A stretch of DNA of 64,000 nt from Phascolarctos cinereus. Taxonomy: Eukaryota > Chordata > Mammalia > Diprotodontia > Phascolarctidae. The translations under genes and the position numbers were made by a program. Each line of letters opens with the position of its first letter. The stretch's first letter is position 1. The stretch spans positions 1,079,501 through 1,143,500 of the forward strand of contig NW_018344186.1 in NCBI RefSeq assembly GCF_002099425.1, in the 5' to 3' direction. This document shows positions 30,493-41,774 of the stretch, in pieces. Under the pieces are notes generated by a model, which was not told where the DNA came from, did not search any database, and saw nothing but the letters and a program-made list of their open reading frames with translations.

Positions 30493-30580
30493 TCTCTTTG
30501 TCTCTCTCTCTCTTTGTCTCTCTCTCTCTCTCTCTGATATATACATACATGTATGTGTATGTATGTATATACATATGACA
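30455..30580. repeat. (CT)n then (TATG)n microsatellite
   Basis: CT runs with GTCTCT interruptions (30456-30535), then TACATACATGTATGTG-type alternation. Confidence 0.93.
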
Positions 30581-30599
30581 TGTTATTACCAGGGTAAGC

Positions 30600-30685
30600 T
30601 ATTAACAGAATAACATTGTGGAGAGAGAACTGGTCTTGGAATCAGGAAAACCTTTGTTCAAGAACATTACTATGTTCACAGTGAA
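30600..30685 (+). repeat. SINE head fragment
   Basis: ACATTGTGGAGAGAGAACTG, GTCTTGGAATCAGGAAAACC resemble the head of the MIR/M group. The rest is absent. Confidence 0.5.
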
Positions 30686-31445
30686 AACTAGATGGCTTGG
30701 TTAGGAAAGGAAATATTCAGGGAAAGGACAGTGTCTCTGATTCTTTCTGTGAATCCTTCTCAGTTCAATTTAGATTGAAACTTCTCCATATTTTTCCTCT
30801 TTAGATGTCTCTATTTTTAGCTTTCAGCTATGTTGGAATGCATATGAGAGATCTGTACTGTCATTTACAACAGATGGGTCAGTGCTGAGGAATACCTTAT
30901 GTCAAGCTGTATGTATCTGGCCAGCATGTGGACTTAAATTTCCTTGCTAGCCAATGCATATGGTGCTGGGTTCCCCCTACCCTAAATAACCATGTTCATT
31001 TGAAAATAATAATAATTAAGTCTTCCCAACTCCCAAACTCTATCTTCACCTGCTTTTCTATAATAAAGAAACCATGTTATAGTAGGAACATTTCCAATTT
31101 CATTTTGAGGAAAGATGTGCTCCAAGTCATTGGATTGTGTAGTGAAGATTCTTCAACAATAAACACTTATTAGCCATCTACCGAATGCAAGATACCAAGG
31201 CAGAAAAAGAGCAAAGGATGTGAGGTTAGGGATCCTGGTCCAAATTCCTCCATTTATTTCTATAGGAAGAATGTGGGGTTCCAGGAAGTATAGCGATTGT
31301 GCCAAGAAATTAGAGCTAGGAAATGGCATAGTTGGCCATAAAGCCAGGAGTGACTCTGGGTACTGTGCTCTTTCAGTGAGCCTAGACGACCCTTGTATTT
31401 TTTGAATCTGTGCATCTCAAGGCCTCTCCATATGACACCACATCT
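30686..31445. other. Mostly unassigned stretch
   Basis: A diverged reversed L2 end lies near 31155-31215 (AACAATAAACACTTATTAGC). Otherwise nothing is recognised. The frames at 30928-31173 and 31220-31405 are chance-length. Confidence 0.4.
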
Positions 31446-31449
31446 GCTA

Positions 31450-31672
31450 AGCAGAGATTTGGTAAACTGAGTTACAATTCCACTTCAGGCTCTTACTAGC
31501 TGTGCAACCATGGACAAGTCATTTAACCTCTCACCATCTGTGTTCTCAGCTATAAAATGGGGATGATATTAGCACCAAAGTCACTGTTGTGAGGATCAAA
31601 TGAGATAACACTGTGGAGTATGCTTTTGCAAACCTTGAGGTGCTGTATAAATGGTAGCTAGCTAGCTTTTGG
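31450..31672 (+). repeat. MIR-like SINE
   Basis: ACTAGCTGTGCAACCATGGA, CAAGTCATTTAACCTCTCAC, CTGTTGTGAGGATCAAATGA and GGTGCTGTATAAATGGTAGC. Confidence 0.8.
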
Positions 31673-32800
31673 CTTCTGTGGTTCTTTCAAAGCAATTTAT
31701 GACAGGTTCTAAAATGCCCAGCTTACTCAGTTAGAGGCCTAAAAGCATCATGTGGTTTCTCAGAAGAAGATTCTAATTACAAAGAGGAGCATCCTCTAAA
31801 TATTGAAGCTGAAAAGACTTTCACCAAACACTAGAATGGAATAAAGAGGGAGGGTTTTAAAGATCTCTTCCTTAGAGATCACAAAGTCTTCCATACAACA
31901 ATTATGTCAGGATGGTTTGGGCAATTACCTCAGTAGAGACGGGTTGTTCTCGTAAATGTATCAAGGTCCTCTTTAGCTCAAGGTTTCTTGGAGCCTGTTA
32001 GCATCCCAAAATCTAAGACTTTCAAGGGAAAGGGGAGAAAAAAACCTCAAGATTCCATTTAGCCTGAATTTACATAAGCTGAGAAATCCTGAAGGGAAAA
32101 ATATGCTACAAACCACAGAAAAAAGAACTTTTGGAGGAAATGTAGGATGGAAGTTGTTGAAAACAATCAAATTACACTCTCCAATATATTGTAATGCTGA
32201 TAATAGTTCAGCATTCTGCATAATCCATAAATATAATGACCTTGAAGCTCCTTGGGGTTAGTAGGCTGCTATTCTCCTCTGTTTCTATTGGTGAAGAAGT
32301 CCCAGATTGGAAAGCTCTGTTCACTTTGGTTATTTTCCTCCTAGTCAATGAAGGCAATGATCAGGGTAAGCTCACAATGGCAATGAAACAGGGTAAATGC
32401 TTAGTAAGAAGAATCCTAAGGTTATTTATTGTACACAGACCATGGCTTAAAAGACAGTATGACTGGCGCTTAATCATTTCCTTGGGAATCATTGAGCAGA
32501 CTGGACATAAGCAATAAAATGCTTCAAAAAGGCCAGAGTAGCATACCAATTAAAATTTCTTCTAGGCACTTAATGCAAACAGAGCTTAGCTAGAGGCTAA
32601 TGAAATGAATTGTACACATGATACTGTTGGAGACTGAACTGAAAGTTCATCCAGCAGTTCCCTTAGGCAGTGATGAAGTGTAGTTAATGTGGCGCTCCAC
32701 ACATCTCCAGTAAGCTCCCATTCAATTTTAATATAATAATGATCTTATTCTTGCAGTTGGCTGACCTTTTTTTAACATGGAGAAGGAAAATGATAAAATG
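31673..32800. other. Unassigned stretch
   Basis: Unique-looking. Frames of 60-93 codons on both strands (31973-32549) overlap each other and have no splice support or recognisable domain. Confidence 0.4.
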
Positions 32801-32804
32801 GATA

Positions 32805-33050
32805 TAGTTATGGATTTGAGGATGGGGGTCTTAAAGACCTGCATTCTAATCCTGCCTCTGACGCTGAATAGTTGCAGGCAAGTCGTTTAATCTGCCTGAG
32901 CCTCAATTTCCTTAGCTGTACCAATAGGAATAATGCTATCTCTAAGAATAATAACTTCAAAGGGTTATTATGAAACTCAGAGGAGACCTTACATGTAAAA
33001 TGCTTTTTTTGTAAATGCTAAAGGACTGCATAAATTTTGATTATTAGTGG
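32805..33050 (+). repeat. MIR-like SINE
   Basis: CTGCATTCTAATCCTGCCTC, CAAGTCGTTTAATCTGCCTG, CTCAATTTCCTTAGCTGTAC, GGGTTATTATGAAACTCAGA and a 3' end near TAAATTTTGATTATTAG. Confidence 0.75.
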
Positions 33051-33089
33051 TAGCAGCAGCTGCAATAGCACTCTCAGAGATGACAACTT

Positions 33090-33155
33090 AGGGAAGAAGC
33101 CAATGTTTAGCACAGTATCTTTTACATAGCAGATATTTAATAAATATTTATCCAA
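33090..33155 (+). repeat. L2 LINE 3' terminus fragment
   Basis: TTTAGCACAGTATCTTTTAC and TTTAATAAATATTTATCCAA. Confidence 0.6.
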
Positions 33156-33621
33156 TGTAATGGAATAGTCTTGTGCTATAAGAAATGATGAACAGGTGAA
33201 TTTCAAAAAAACTGGAAAGATTTACATGAACTGATGCAGAGTAAAGTGAGCAGAAACAGGAAAACGTTGTACACCGTAACAGCAACAATGTCGTACAATG
33301 TACAACTTTGTAAGATGATTAGCTTTTATAGACTTAGCTCTTCTAGGCAATACAATGACCCAAAACAGTTCCAAAAGACTCGTGATGGAAAATGCTATCC
33401 ATATCCAGAAAAAGGAACTATGGAATTTTACTGCAGATCAAAGCATACTATTTTATCTCTCTCTCTTTTTTGTTTTTGTTTTTGTGACTTTTTTCTTCTG
33501 CTCTATTTCTTCTTTCACAACTTGACTGATGTGGAAATATGTTTACATTATTGCACATGTCAGATTGCTTGCCATCTTGAGGAGGGGTATAGGAAGGAGA
33601 GAGGGAGAAAGAATGGTACAG
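33156..33621 (+). repeat. L1 LINE 3' end, left part
   Basis: GTGCTATAAGAAATGATGAA, CTGGAAAGATTTACATGAAC, AAGTGAGCAGAAACAGGAAA, AGACTTAGCTCTTCTAGGCA and GTGGAAATATGTTTACATTA: the marsupial L1 ORF2 tail and 3' UTR, overlapping in content with the copy at 25455. The 137-codon frame across it is LINE-derived. Confidence 0.85.
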
Positions 33622-33765
33622 AGGCAGCTAGGTGGTGCCGTGGATAGAGCACTAGCCCTGGAGTCAGGAGGACCTGAATTCAAATCAGGCCTCAGACACA
33701 AGGCACTCACTAGCTGTGTAACTCTGGGCAAGTCACTTAACCCCAATTGCCTCACCCAAAAAAAA
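33622..33765 (+). repeat. W-type SINE, short form, inside L1
   Basis: AGGCAGCTAGGTGGTGCCGT, GAGCACTAGCCCTGGAGTCA, TTCAAATCAGGCCTCAGACA, ACCCCAATTGCCTCACCC, then an A tail. The L1 3' end resumes after it. Confidence 0.93.
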
Positions 33766-33800
33766 TCTTATGTAAATGAATGTTTAAAACTTTAAAGAAA
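33766..33800 (+). repeat. L1 LINE 3' end, right part
   Basis: TCTTATGTAAATGAATGTTT is the terminal block of the interrupted L1 3' UTR. Confidence 0.7.
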
Positions 33801-34335
33801 ACTCAGAAAAAAGTGCTTATCCTTTGACAGACACTTGATTGCTCCTTTCATTTGAGAGAGAAGCAAAGGTGAGAAAGGTATTATTTGGACTTTTTAGTCT
33901 TGATGTGCTTTGCTTTTTGCAACAGATAAATCTCTGGAAGATGGTTATTAATTGAATCAACATTTTATACATTAAAACCTATTTTAAAATTTCATCAGTG
34001 TATAAAGGCACCTCCTGGGGAATCCTGTTGTGAAACAAAATAGTTGCCTGATTACCTGGGTCCTTTATAAAGGTATACATGGTGTTTCCGTTCTCATATT
34101 TGATGTTTCTCATCTCAGTATTTCTGTTTCAGGTTTATGTAAAAGGTAGCATGCCTAAATGCTTAAGGACAAAGGGCTGAAGATTATTTTGCTGATCAAT
34201 AGACTGTGCCAGAGGCCTAGGAATCTAGGCCTAGGAATCAGAGGCCCTAATAAAATGATAAACCGAATGTGATTAAAAAGGCAGCTGGTATCAGTACTAG
34301 AACTTAGTTAAGTGTCATAACTACACTAGATCCTA
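33801..34335. other. Unassigned stretch
   Basis: Includes a 14-bp direct repeat (GCCTAGGAATCTAG / GCCTAGGAATCAGA) at about 34215-34243. Nothing else recognised. Confidence 0.4.
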
Positions 34336-34339
34336 TTAT

Positions 34340-35252
34340 CCCTATCATCCCATTATCAAGCTCCAATTTTTCTTCTCTTTTTCTCAGCCAAACTCCTAGG
34401 AGAGAGAAACAATCTGAACTCACTCTCTCTACTCCCCCTCCTTTCAGTCACTCTTTAGTCTTTAAAATCAGACTTATGACTTGAGGTCTCCATTAAAATT
34501 TCATGCTCCAAAGTTACTAGTGATCTTTTAATTAAAAACTAAATCTGTCAGTCTTTTTTCGGTCCTCATTCTTATTTGACCTCTCTGCAGCATTTGACAC
34601 TATTGGCCACTCTCTCCTCCTGGATACTCTCTTATTACTGGTATTTCCTGATACCACTTTCTCCCCTGGTTCATCTTCTATCTCTCTGACTGCTCCCTCA
34701 CAGAATATCCTTTGCTAGATCCCTTTTTATATTGTACTTCCTAATTTTGGTGTTCTACAAGGCAATGTCTTAAGCTATCTTCTCTCTCAGCTTTGTCTGC
34801 ATTTATGATTCCATTAGACCAATGGATTAAATTATCATCTCTATGCAGATGACTGACTTCTATATCTTCCTTGAGATTTAGTCGGATGTTGCTAAATCCC
34901 TTCTGAGTGTCCCCAAAACACTCCAAATGTAGCATTATCAAAACATAGCTTATACTTCCCCAAAACTATATTTCACTTCTAAAATTCCCTATTTCTCTAC
35001 CACTCTTCTTCCATTCTTTCACATTTACAGTATCTTTGACTCCTCGATTTCTTCTTCATTTATGCCTAATTAGCTGCCAAATCATCACACTTCTACCTCC
35101 ATAATAGCCTTTTCATCTGATTCCTTCTTTCTGTTCACACAGCCACTGCTTTAGTTCAGGCCCTCATTATTTAGGCAAATCACCTCAATTATTACAATTA
35201 CTTAATTGATTTCAATGCCTCCAGTCTTTCCCTCTTAATTCTGACTCTGCTG
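34340..35252 (+). pseudogene. L2 LINE ORF2 reverse transcriptase fragment
   Basis: Near 34590 the DNA encodes SAAFDTIGHSLLLDTL. Further on come a degraded polymerase segment (GGTGTTCTACAAGGCAATGT, matching GVPQGSVLG) and YHLYADD at about 34836-34857, the catalytic motif of the L2/CR1 reverse transcriptase. The part after 35000 follows the ORF2 region through TTTAGTTCAGGCCCTCATTA. Many stops and frameshifts. Dead copy. Confidence 0.85.
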
Positions 35253-35300
35253 ATTGGGTGACTCTAGGCAAGTTGCTAAGCTTCTTCATATTCCAAGTAA
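35253..35300 (+). repeat. SINE core fragment
   Basis: TTGGGTGACTCTAGGCAAGT, TGCTAAGCTTCTTCATATTC. Confidence 0.5.
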
Positions 35301-36359
35301 ACCTCTAAAAAGACAAACTACGACAACTTGCTTATCTCCATTGATGAAGAGAGTTTCCTCATTAGGAGATCAGAAACTAACAATTCATATATCTGGACAA
35401 AAACAAACAAAAAATGAGTTGAATGGGACTTGTCAATCCCAAAGAGGGAGGAAGAGATAGGGAATAAGTTTGTATGCAGCTAGAGGACGAAACTGAAGAT
35501 AGTCTGAAGGGTTAAACTTAAAATGAAGGGGGAAATAGAGTAAGGAATCAACATAAAAAAAAAAGCAGGAATAAGGAGGTCTGGACAGCAAGACAAACCC
35601 TATTGCTAAACTAACACTAAACAATATAAGTGATTCCTTATAGAATTCTTGTTCAAGACAAGACCTGTTTAGGAATATCTGTAATTCTAGAACAATTCTA
35701 TCAATCAATACACCATTCTATTTATCAGAGGTCATTTTATTTTTGCCTCAAAAGAGGCAAGGTTTTCAGGCCCACAATAAGTTTTTAAAAATCACCAAAA
35801 TATTTGGAAGGGACAGATATTTTACTCTCTGATGAAGATGCCTAGGTCTTATAGGCTTATTCAAATTTTTTTTTTCAATAATGGTTTTGGTATGCACTTA
35901 AATGAAAAAAAAGTGAATTTTATCAACGTGTAAAGAAGAGTCCATGTATAGAGAGGCACACATGTATCAAGGGCTGTTATTGTATGGTTTGAAGAAGGCA
36001 GAGTAGATATACCTAGCTTCTTCACATATACCCCACAATTCTTGGAGGGAGAATGTCATTCCTACATAAGGGGAAGCATGAGATTGAGGTTGGGTCCAGA
36101 GGCTACTCTGCTCTCCTCAGAGAATGAGGGCATCAGGCTAAATGTATATATGGTGCTTAAATATTATTAATTTAGGGGATATGATTGGGTCAGTCAAACT
36201 TCTGATTGCTCTGTCATTATGGGGGAATAAGAGGAACCTGAAGTTCTATATCCAAGGCTTGGCGCCTTTCCCATCAAGTACCAGTCCCACAATGAACACA
36301 TACAGCAAATAGCAAAGAAAATGCATTTACTAATTGTTGCAAAGCAGAGATCAGAGAGG

Positions 36360-36360
<1 letters not shown>
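35301..36360. other. Unassigned stretch
   Basis: No repeat that I can name with confidence. The part at 36000-36360 feels like a middle-repetitive marsupial sequence, but I cannot place it. No gene. Confidence 0.3.
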
Positions 36361-36399
<39 letters not shown>

Positions 36400-36443
36400 A
36401 TGTATGTATGTATGTATGTATGTATGTATGTATGTATGTATAT
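36361..36443. repeat. (CA)n-(TATG)n microsatellite
   Basis: About 18 CA units followed by about 11 TATG units. Confidence 0.95.
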
Positions 36444-37435
36444 GAGATTATGTACCAGATAATATAGCACAAAGGGTCTCTCCAATTGGGAGAAGATAAC
36501 TTGGCTCAACCAATGCCCTTGATCTCCCCCGAGGGAAACTGCCTGTAATCTCTAGAATAGGGAACAATGACATGATGGAGACTGCCAGCACCACTCATGT
36601 CTTCCCAAAGCCATTTCCTTCAGCAATCTGAAGTGGGATTGGCCTCTTCCATGTTCTCTCTAAAAGCTGGATATCAAAAGTGCCCCAAAGACTCAAAGAT
36701 TGAAGAGTACCAAAGAATTGAAGAAGGCTGAAGCTCCTTCAAATAGGGAAGGGCATTCAATAAAAAGAGAGTCCCATACTAATGGAATTTGGGACAGGAA
36801 TTAGAAATAAAATTGTTTGTTTTTTCCCCATTGCTCAGCATTCCAGTCTTTGTATTATCTCACCCCTGAAATTGTTCCTTTTCTCTCTTCAGAGCAGTGG
36901 TTAAAAGATATTTTAGTTGGTTTTCTTGATTTTTGACCAACATCAAGAAATGTATGAAGCAGTATAGAGGAATCAGTAATAGCCTCTCCAGCTATTAGGA
37001 CTCTCCGAAAGTTTGTTCTTTTTTCTCAGAATTAATTAGGTTGCTCTGTGGCAAGAGTTATTTTCATTTTTTTTTCATTTATAACAACATAATTATTTGC
37101 ATTTTGGTGAAGCTCATCCTGTTTCATTATGGGCTTAAATGATCCCTGAAAGACTTTATTTCCATGTACTAACAGCCATTGCAATATCTCTAACAGTCAT
37201 TGAAGTGTGCTCTTTAAGAGCTACAACTTTTGCATATTTCTTTGGAGAATATCCATTCGTAAAAAACCCCACAGAATTAAAAACAAAATAGAAGAAGCAG
37301 TAAAACCATTGTGTATGGCATGAAATCTGGCAGTAAAATGACAGGAAAAAATAAACTTAATGTGGTGAAAACAGCCCAAACTTTTTTTCCCATCTAGTTA
37401 AACTCAGACATTCTACAACAATATTTACAAATTAT
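36444..37435. other. Unassigned stretch
   Basis: Unique-looking sequence without a recognisable gene or transposon. The last 150 bp may be degraded L1. Confidence 0.35.
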
Positions 37436-37439
37436 GTTA

Positions 37440-37645
37440 TATAACCATATTACGTTTATACCAGGAATTCAAGTTTAATATTAGGAAAACTATAAATTTA
37501 ATCAAGCATGAAAAACAAGTCACATGGTGATCTATCATCAATAGACATCACTGGTAAATGCAGAGTACAAAATACAATACCTATTTTGTTGAAAATGATA
37601 GAAAACATAATAATTGAATCTTTCTTTTACATGGCAATTAGAAGG
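37440..37645 (+). pseudogene. L1 LINE ORF2 reverse transcriptase fragment
   Basis: GTTTATACCAGGAATTCAAG encodes the FIPG(I/M)Q motif of L1 reverse transcriptase. Then come a degraded 'FNIRK--N-I-HI' segment, CACATGGTGATC (HMVI) and ACAAAATACAATACCTATTT (KIQ-PF). The order is that of L1 ORF2, with frameshifts and stops. Confidence 0.7.
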
Positions 37646-38403
37646 TAGAAAGAACAATACCTAACCCAAAGACAGAACTCCTTTAGTGGCTTGACAATAT
37701 CAAGAGCTCTAGAAAAAGATTCACAGAAGATTGTTTGGAACCCACATGTGGGAGGATATGGATAAGAGTTGCACAGGATGAAGATTTGTGGATGAATTGC
37801 AATCTATATGATTAGAGGGCAGTGCTCACATATATAGGCTCACAGATCCATTAAAATATTGAAGTCAGTTTCTGAAAAAAAGTATATATTTGTCTTCCCT
37901 CCTATTTCCTCCACTCTTCTCTGCCACCATTCTCATCAGTTCCCATTTTGAACTTGAAGTGAATGTGGTAAACTCTAAGTTTTTATTTTTAAATTGTGGT
38001 GTTGTCTTGAGTCAGATTGTCCTTGGGAATATTACAGAATAACAAAGGCTCCAAATGTAATTCTTGATTAGGCAGATGAACAAAAAGTCTGAGAAACAAA
38101 TGATACCATGTGAGTAATGTTGTAGCAGTTTTCTGTTCATTCCGGTGTTAATAATTCCCCAGGTCAGTTCCAATACATAAGTCCCTTCCATATTCATTCT
38201 TGAATATACCAATATAAATAATAATTTTTAAAAAACCATGGAGTGGGTATGGAATAATTTTAAATGCCAAAACAGAAAGATAAGAGTAAAAAGAGATGGA
38301 TAAGGCATGACGTGAAACCTGTCCTAAATCAAGAGTAGAGAGGAAGTAATTACAATGACAGCTAATCGTAAGTGACATGTGCTAAACCAGTGGAAAACAC
38401 TTA
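37646..38403. other. Unassigned stretch next to the L1 fragment
   Basis: About 37680-37870 (GATTGTTTGGAACCCACATG, GAAGATTTGTGGATGAATTG) looks like decayed LINE coding sequence but I cannot assign it. The remainder holds nothing recognisable. Confidence 0.35.
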
Positions 38404-38520
38404 AGGATCGTGGGATCCAGGACTCAGAGCTGGAAGGGGATTTAGAGGTTATTAAGTTTAGCCAGCTCATTTTATAGATGAGGAAATTCAGATCCAAGAG
38501 GTTAAGGGCTTGACTTAGTG
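38404..38520 (-). repeat. MIR-like SINE with 5' extension
   Basis: ACTCAGAGCTGGAAGGGGAT, TAGATGAGGAAATTCAGATC. Confidence 0.65.
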
Positions 38521-39027
38521 GTCACTAAAAATAGCTCATCTCTTTAAAAGATGCCTTTTGTAGTAGCTATTAAAGTTATTTTTAAACAAGTCAGTGCCTC
38601 TACTAATTTAAATTCTTAGCCATTCTCTGGTTTTGGTGGGATTATGGTTTCTGTAAGGCAGTAGCCTTTATTGTATCTGCCAGAAGATTCTGAAAGTAGC
38701 AGTGATAATGAATAAATCACAATCCTGGTCTCGTGCATTGCATTTTAAAAAGCAATAAATCTGATCCTTTACCTGTATTTTTTTTTCTTATTATAGTGAG
38801 TCTTAACTCTCTGCCAAGCGGTAATGTCCTGGTAATGTCCTGTGGTCATCTAATTTATTTTTATTTTTTGGCAACACCATTCCCCACTCCTGAAACCAGC
38901 ATATTGCTTATTTTGAAAAGATGAGGAAGGCAAGTAATATTTATTCTGTTTTGAGAAGTTTGCGATATCACCTGAGATAAATAGAGACCACCTGGGGTGC
39001 GAGAGAACTAAAGCTAGAAAACGTCAC

Positions 39028-39029
<2 letters not shown>
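38521..39029. other. Unassigned stretch
   Basis: Contains a short direct duplication, GGTAATGTCCT twice at 38820-38841. No gene or transposon recognised. Confidence 0.4.

Positions 39030-39071
<42 letters not shown>
39030..39071. repeat. (TG)n microsatellite
   Basis: About 21 TG units. Confidence 0.95.
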
Positions 39072-39073
<2 letters not shown>

Positions 39074-39079
39074 ATGATT

Positions 39080-39738
39080 ATATGTGTTTTCAGTCTTAAT
39101 TATGGCTTGAAAATCTGGAAGAATCCTCTTTATGCCACATCGACATTAACAAGATAGGGTGGAAAACTCTTGAGGCAATATTTCAGGGAGAACACCACTT
39201 TATCCACATTCCTAGGAAAAGTACCTTTTGGTACATTTCCTTTGACCCAACCATGGCTCTACCTTTATCACCAAGGTACAGCCAACCTCTCCATGGTTTG
39301 CAGAAGTATGTGGTTTTCAGATAACTTGAAACAAGCTGCCTTATCGGTATCTCTCCCAATTAACGTAATCTTGTTTCTGTTATTTCTGCCATATTTTTCA
39401 ATCCACTGAAGCTCATTACATTTGCAAGTGCATTAAATTAGAACCTGCATAGAAGGGGAATGATGATTATCAGTTAATTTAATTATGTTTCTACATTTTG
39501 GGCATTTCATGTGTCTGCCTTTGTTGGGGCTTGGGCTTTTTACACTTCCACTAGGTAGACAGATTCCATGTAAAGTTTACAGTATCAGATAATGCTTGAC
39601 AGCTCATTGAGGTACATGCTCAGTCATTTTTAATCTAATCAAAATTGATTTATGTGCAATCAAATTAGGGAATAAAGAAACAGCTTCACCAAATTTGGTT
39701 GATGATTATACTTCTGCCTGTCCCTGAAGTCACACCAG
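39080..39738. other. Repeat-poor block, possible conserved non-coding DNA
   Basis: No transposon in about 660 bp, in a window otherwise packed with them. The 3' half has many homeodomain-type ATTA/TAAT cores (CAGTTAATTTAATTATG, TTTTTAATCTAATCAAAATT). No coding frame is persuasive. Regulatory function is an inference from composition only. Confidence 0.35.
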
Positions 39739-39739
39739 G

Positions 39740-39985
39740 ATTTTCAGCATCCTAGAGATGAATGGAATTTTAGAGATTTCTAGTCCAACTTCCTTGTTTT
39801 ACAAATGAGGCAATGGAGGCCCAGAAAAGTCAAATAACTCTTCCTCCAAAGATAAAGCTAGGTTTTTTTTTTGTTTTATTTTGGTTTTTTTTTTGTTGTT
39901 GTTGTTGTTAGAACTGGGGCTAGAATTTAGGTCTGCCAGTCCCCTAGGCCACCTTTCCTTCTACTAAACCAAACTGCTTCTCTCT
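39740..39985 (-). repeat. MIR-like SINE with internal T-rich insert
   Basis: GAATTTTAGAGATTTCTAGT, GCAATGGAGGCCCAGAAAAG, then a T/GTT-rich run (39864-39911), then TTTAGGTCTGCCAGTCCCCT. The run splits the SINE. Confidence 0.65.
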
Positions 39986-39989
39986 GTTA

Positions 39990-40140
39990 TTTAGGTTGTG
40001 ATATGATGGATGAGAGAACTGGTCTTAGAGTCCAGAAGACCTGTGTAAGTCTTACTTCTAGTTCATAATGATTCTCTGACCCTGGGCACGTCTCAATGCA
40101 CCAGAAAACTAGAAGTTGAGAACAAGACCCTGAATTACAA
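39990..40140 (+). repeat. M-type SINE, diverged
   Basis: GAGAACTGGTCTTAGAGTCC, AGAAGACCTGTGTAAGTCTT and TCTCTGACCCTGGGCACGTC. Confidence 0.6.
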
Positions 40141-40319
40141 AACAGGTTGTGATCTACCTATATTAATAGATAAAGATATGCCATTAAAAATGTCCGAGTC
40201 CCCAGTGAGGGGAAAAAAGGATTTAATGGAAATATGAAATTCCACTTTGTTTTTATAATCACATGGTAATTCCTGCTTTTGTGCCATTAGTAACATTAAA
40301 GATTTAAAAATCAAATACA

Positions 40320-40490
40320 GGGGGATCAGGATAGTGTAGTGCAAAGAAAACTGGATGTTCAACCAAATGTCTCATATTTTAAAATTGTCTTTATTAGTTA
40401 TCAGTATAGCACCTTGGAGATGTCACTTTACCTCAGTGGGTCTCAATATACCCTTTTATAGTAAAGGGTTTGGACTAGATAGTCTTTTGC
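40320..40490 (+). repeat. MIR-like SINE
   Basis: GGGGATCAGGATAGTGTAGT, ATGTCACTTTACCTCAGTGG and GGTTTGGACTAGATAGTCTT. Confidence 0.65.
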
Positions 40491-40639
40491 ATTAGTTGAA
40501 AGAAAGGAGAGGCACACCAAAAACTTAGTATGAGCACCACCCTCCAAATCATTTTAGAATCAATCAGAACCATCAGAACAGATAACAGAACCAAGGTAAT
40601 GCAAATATAACAAACTTCAAAAAGGTATATTATGGGCAA

Positions 40640-41550
40640 TCTGCTAGATACTACTACTCTATTTTCCAGGGTGCATTGAAAGAAACAGGTTTTTCTCCTT
40701 AAGTGATGACGCTTAATGACTTAGGTGTTCCTCCTGCAGTAATGATCAATGTGTAACTGATAGCATTTTGCAAAGTCTCTCATGACTTCAGCTTTATTTT
40801 TAAATAGTCATTAATGTGACTAATAAGTTACAATTGGCTTTTGCAGAGAAAATAGGATAAGGCTTTCATCTTTTGACCCTGGGACATGCAGATAAAACCA
40901 ACGTTAATTGACTGTTTTGAGATGAATGGGTTGGTGTCTAGTTATAGGATTCTACTGGAGTGTGGAGAAAGATATAAATGACCCTTTTAAATAAGGATGA
41001 CAACTAGGCACTAATTAACAGACAGGTGAATATTCTGGTCAACCATTTGACATTTCTATGCATCGTGCAGTACATTCGCCTTTTGAACCGCATTTATTTC
41101 TAGCTTAATTAGTCCTTCACAGTTTGCTATGCTATTAGCAATAGCCTTTCCATTTAAATTCCTTTAAACTAGACCTTTTACTTTTCTTCTTCCCCCTCTC
41201 ATTTTGGTATTGGCTTATTTTTTTTTTGTTTAAATGACCCCATCTCACTTATTTTAATGGTCTTTGCTACATTAGTGGTGATTTTACATTTGGCCTTATT
41301 TCAATTCAGTTTTTCTCTTTCAAAAACCAGCACTTGCAGAGGGACTAAGATGGAAAGATTAAACCCCTTAGTGTCATCTGCCTGAAAAATCCTGTGGTTT
41401 CTTCTGACAGGAAGAGTGTTTTCATATCCCTCCTTGGTCTAAGCTGCTGTGCTTGACATCTCATTATTTAACTCAGCTGTTTCAGCTTCACCTTCACCCA
41501 GTTAATTAAGTAACTTATTGAATGTATTATTCAGGTTTGATTCTCGATCT
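40640..41550. other. Repeat-poor block, possible conserved non-coding DNA
   Basis: About 900 bp without a recognised transposon. It includes CATTTCTATGCATCGTGCAG, TCGCCTTTTGAACCGCATTT and TCTAGCTTAATTAGTCCTTC, with retained CpGs and AT cores as in deeply conserved enhancers. No splice-bounded frame. Inference only. Confidence 0.35.
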
Positions 41551-41774
41551 ATGTCAGAGAGGGATGGGAGGTTCTTTTGCCCTCTTTACCCTCTCTACTC
41601 CTCCCACCTGTTTTCCTCCTCTCTCTCTCCCCATCCTCTTAGAATGGTGGAGGGAGAGGAGAAAAAAAGTGAACTAGGTGGAGGAAATAAACATATTTCT
41701 TGAAATAACTCCTGATCTTCCATGCAGGACTGAAATGGTACCAAAATTAACTAGATAATGAAATTTGTGATGTA

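Noticed and set aside
33234-33795. Overlapping frames of 70-137 codons
   Set aside because: They translate the L1 3' region and the W SINE inside it. Residues such as RQLGLSDLPRVTQLV recur wherever a reversed W copy lies (also 12353-12595) and are SINE-made.
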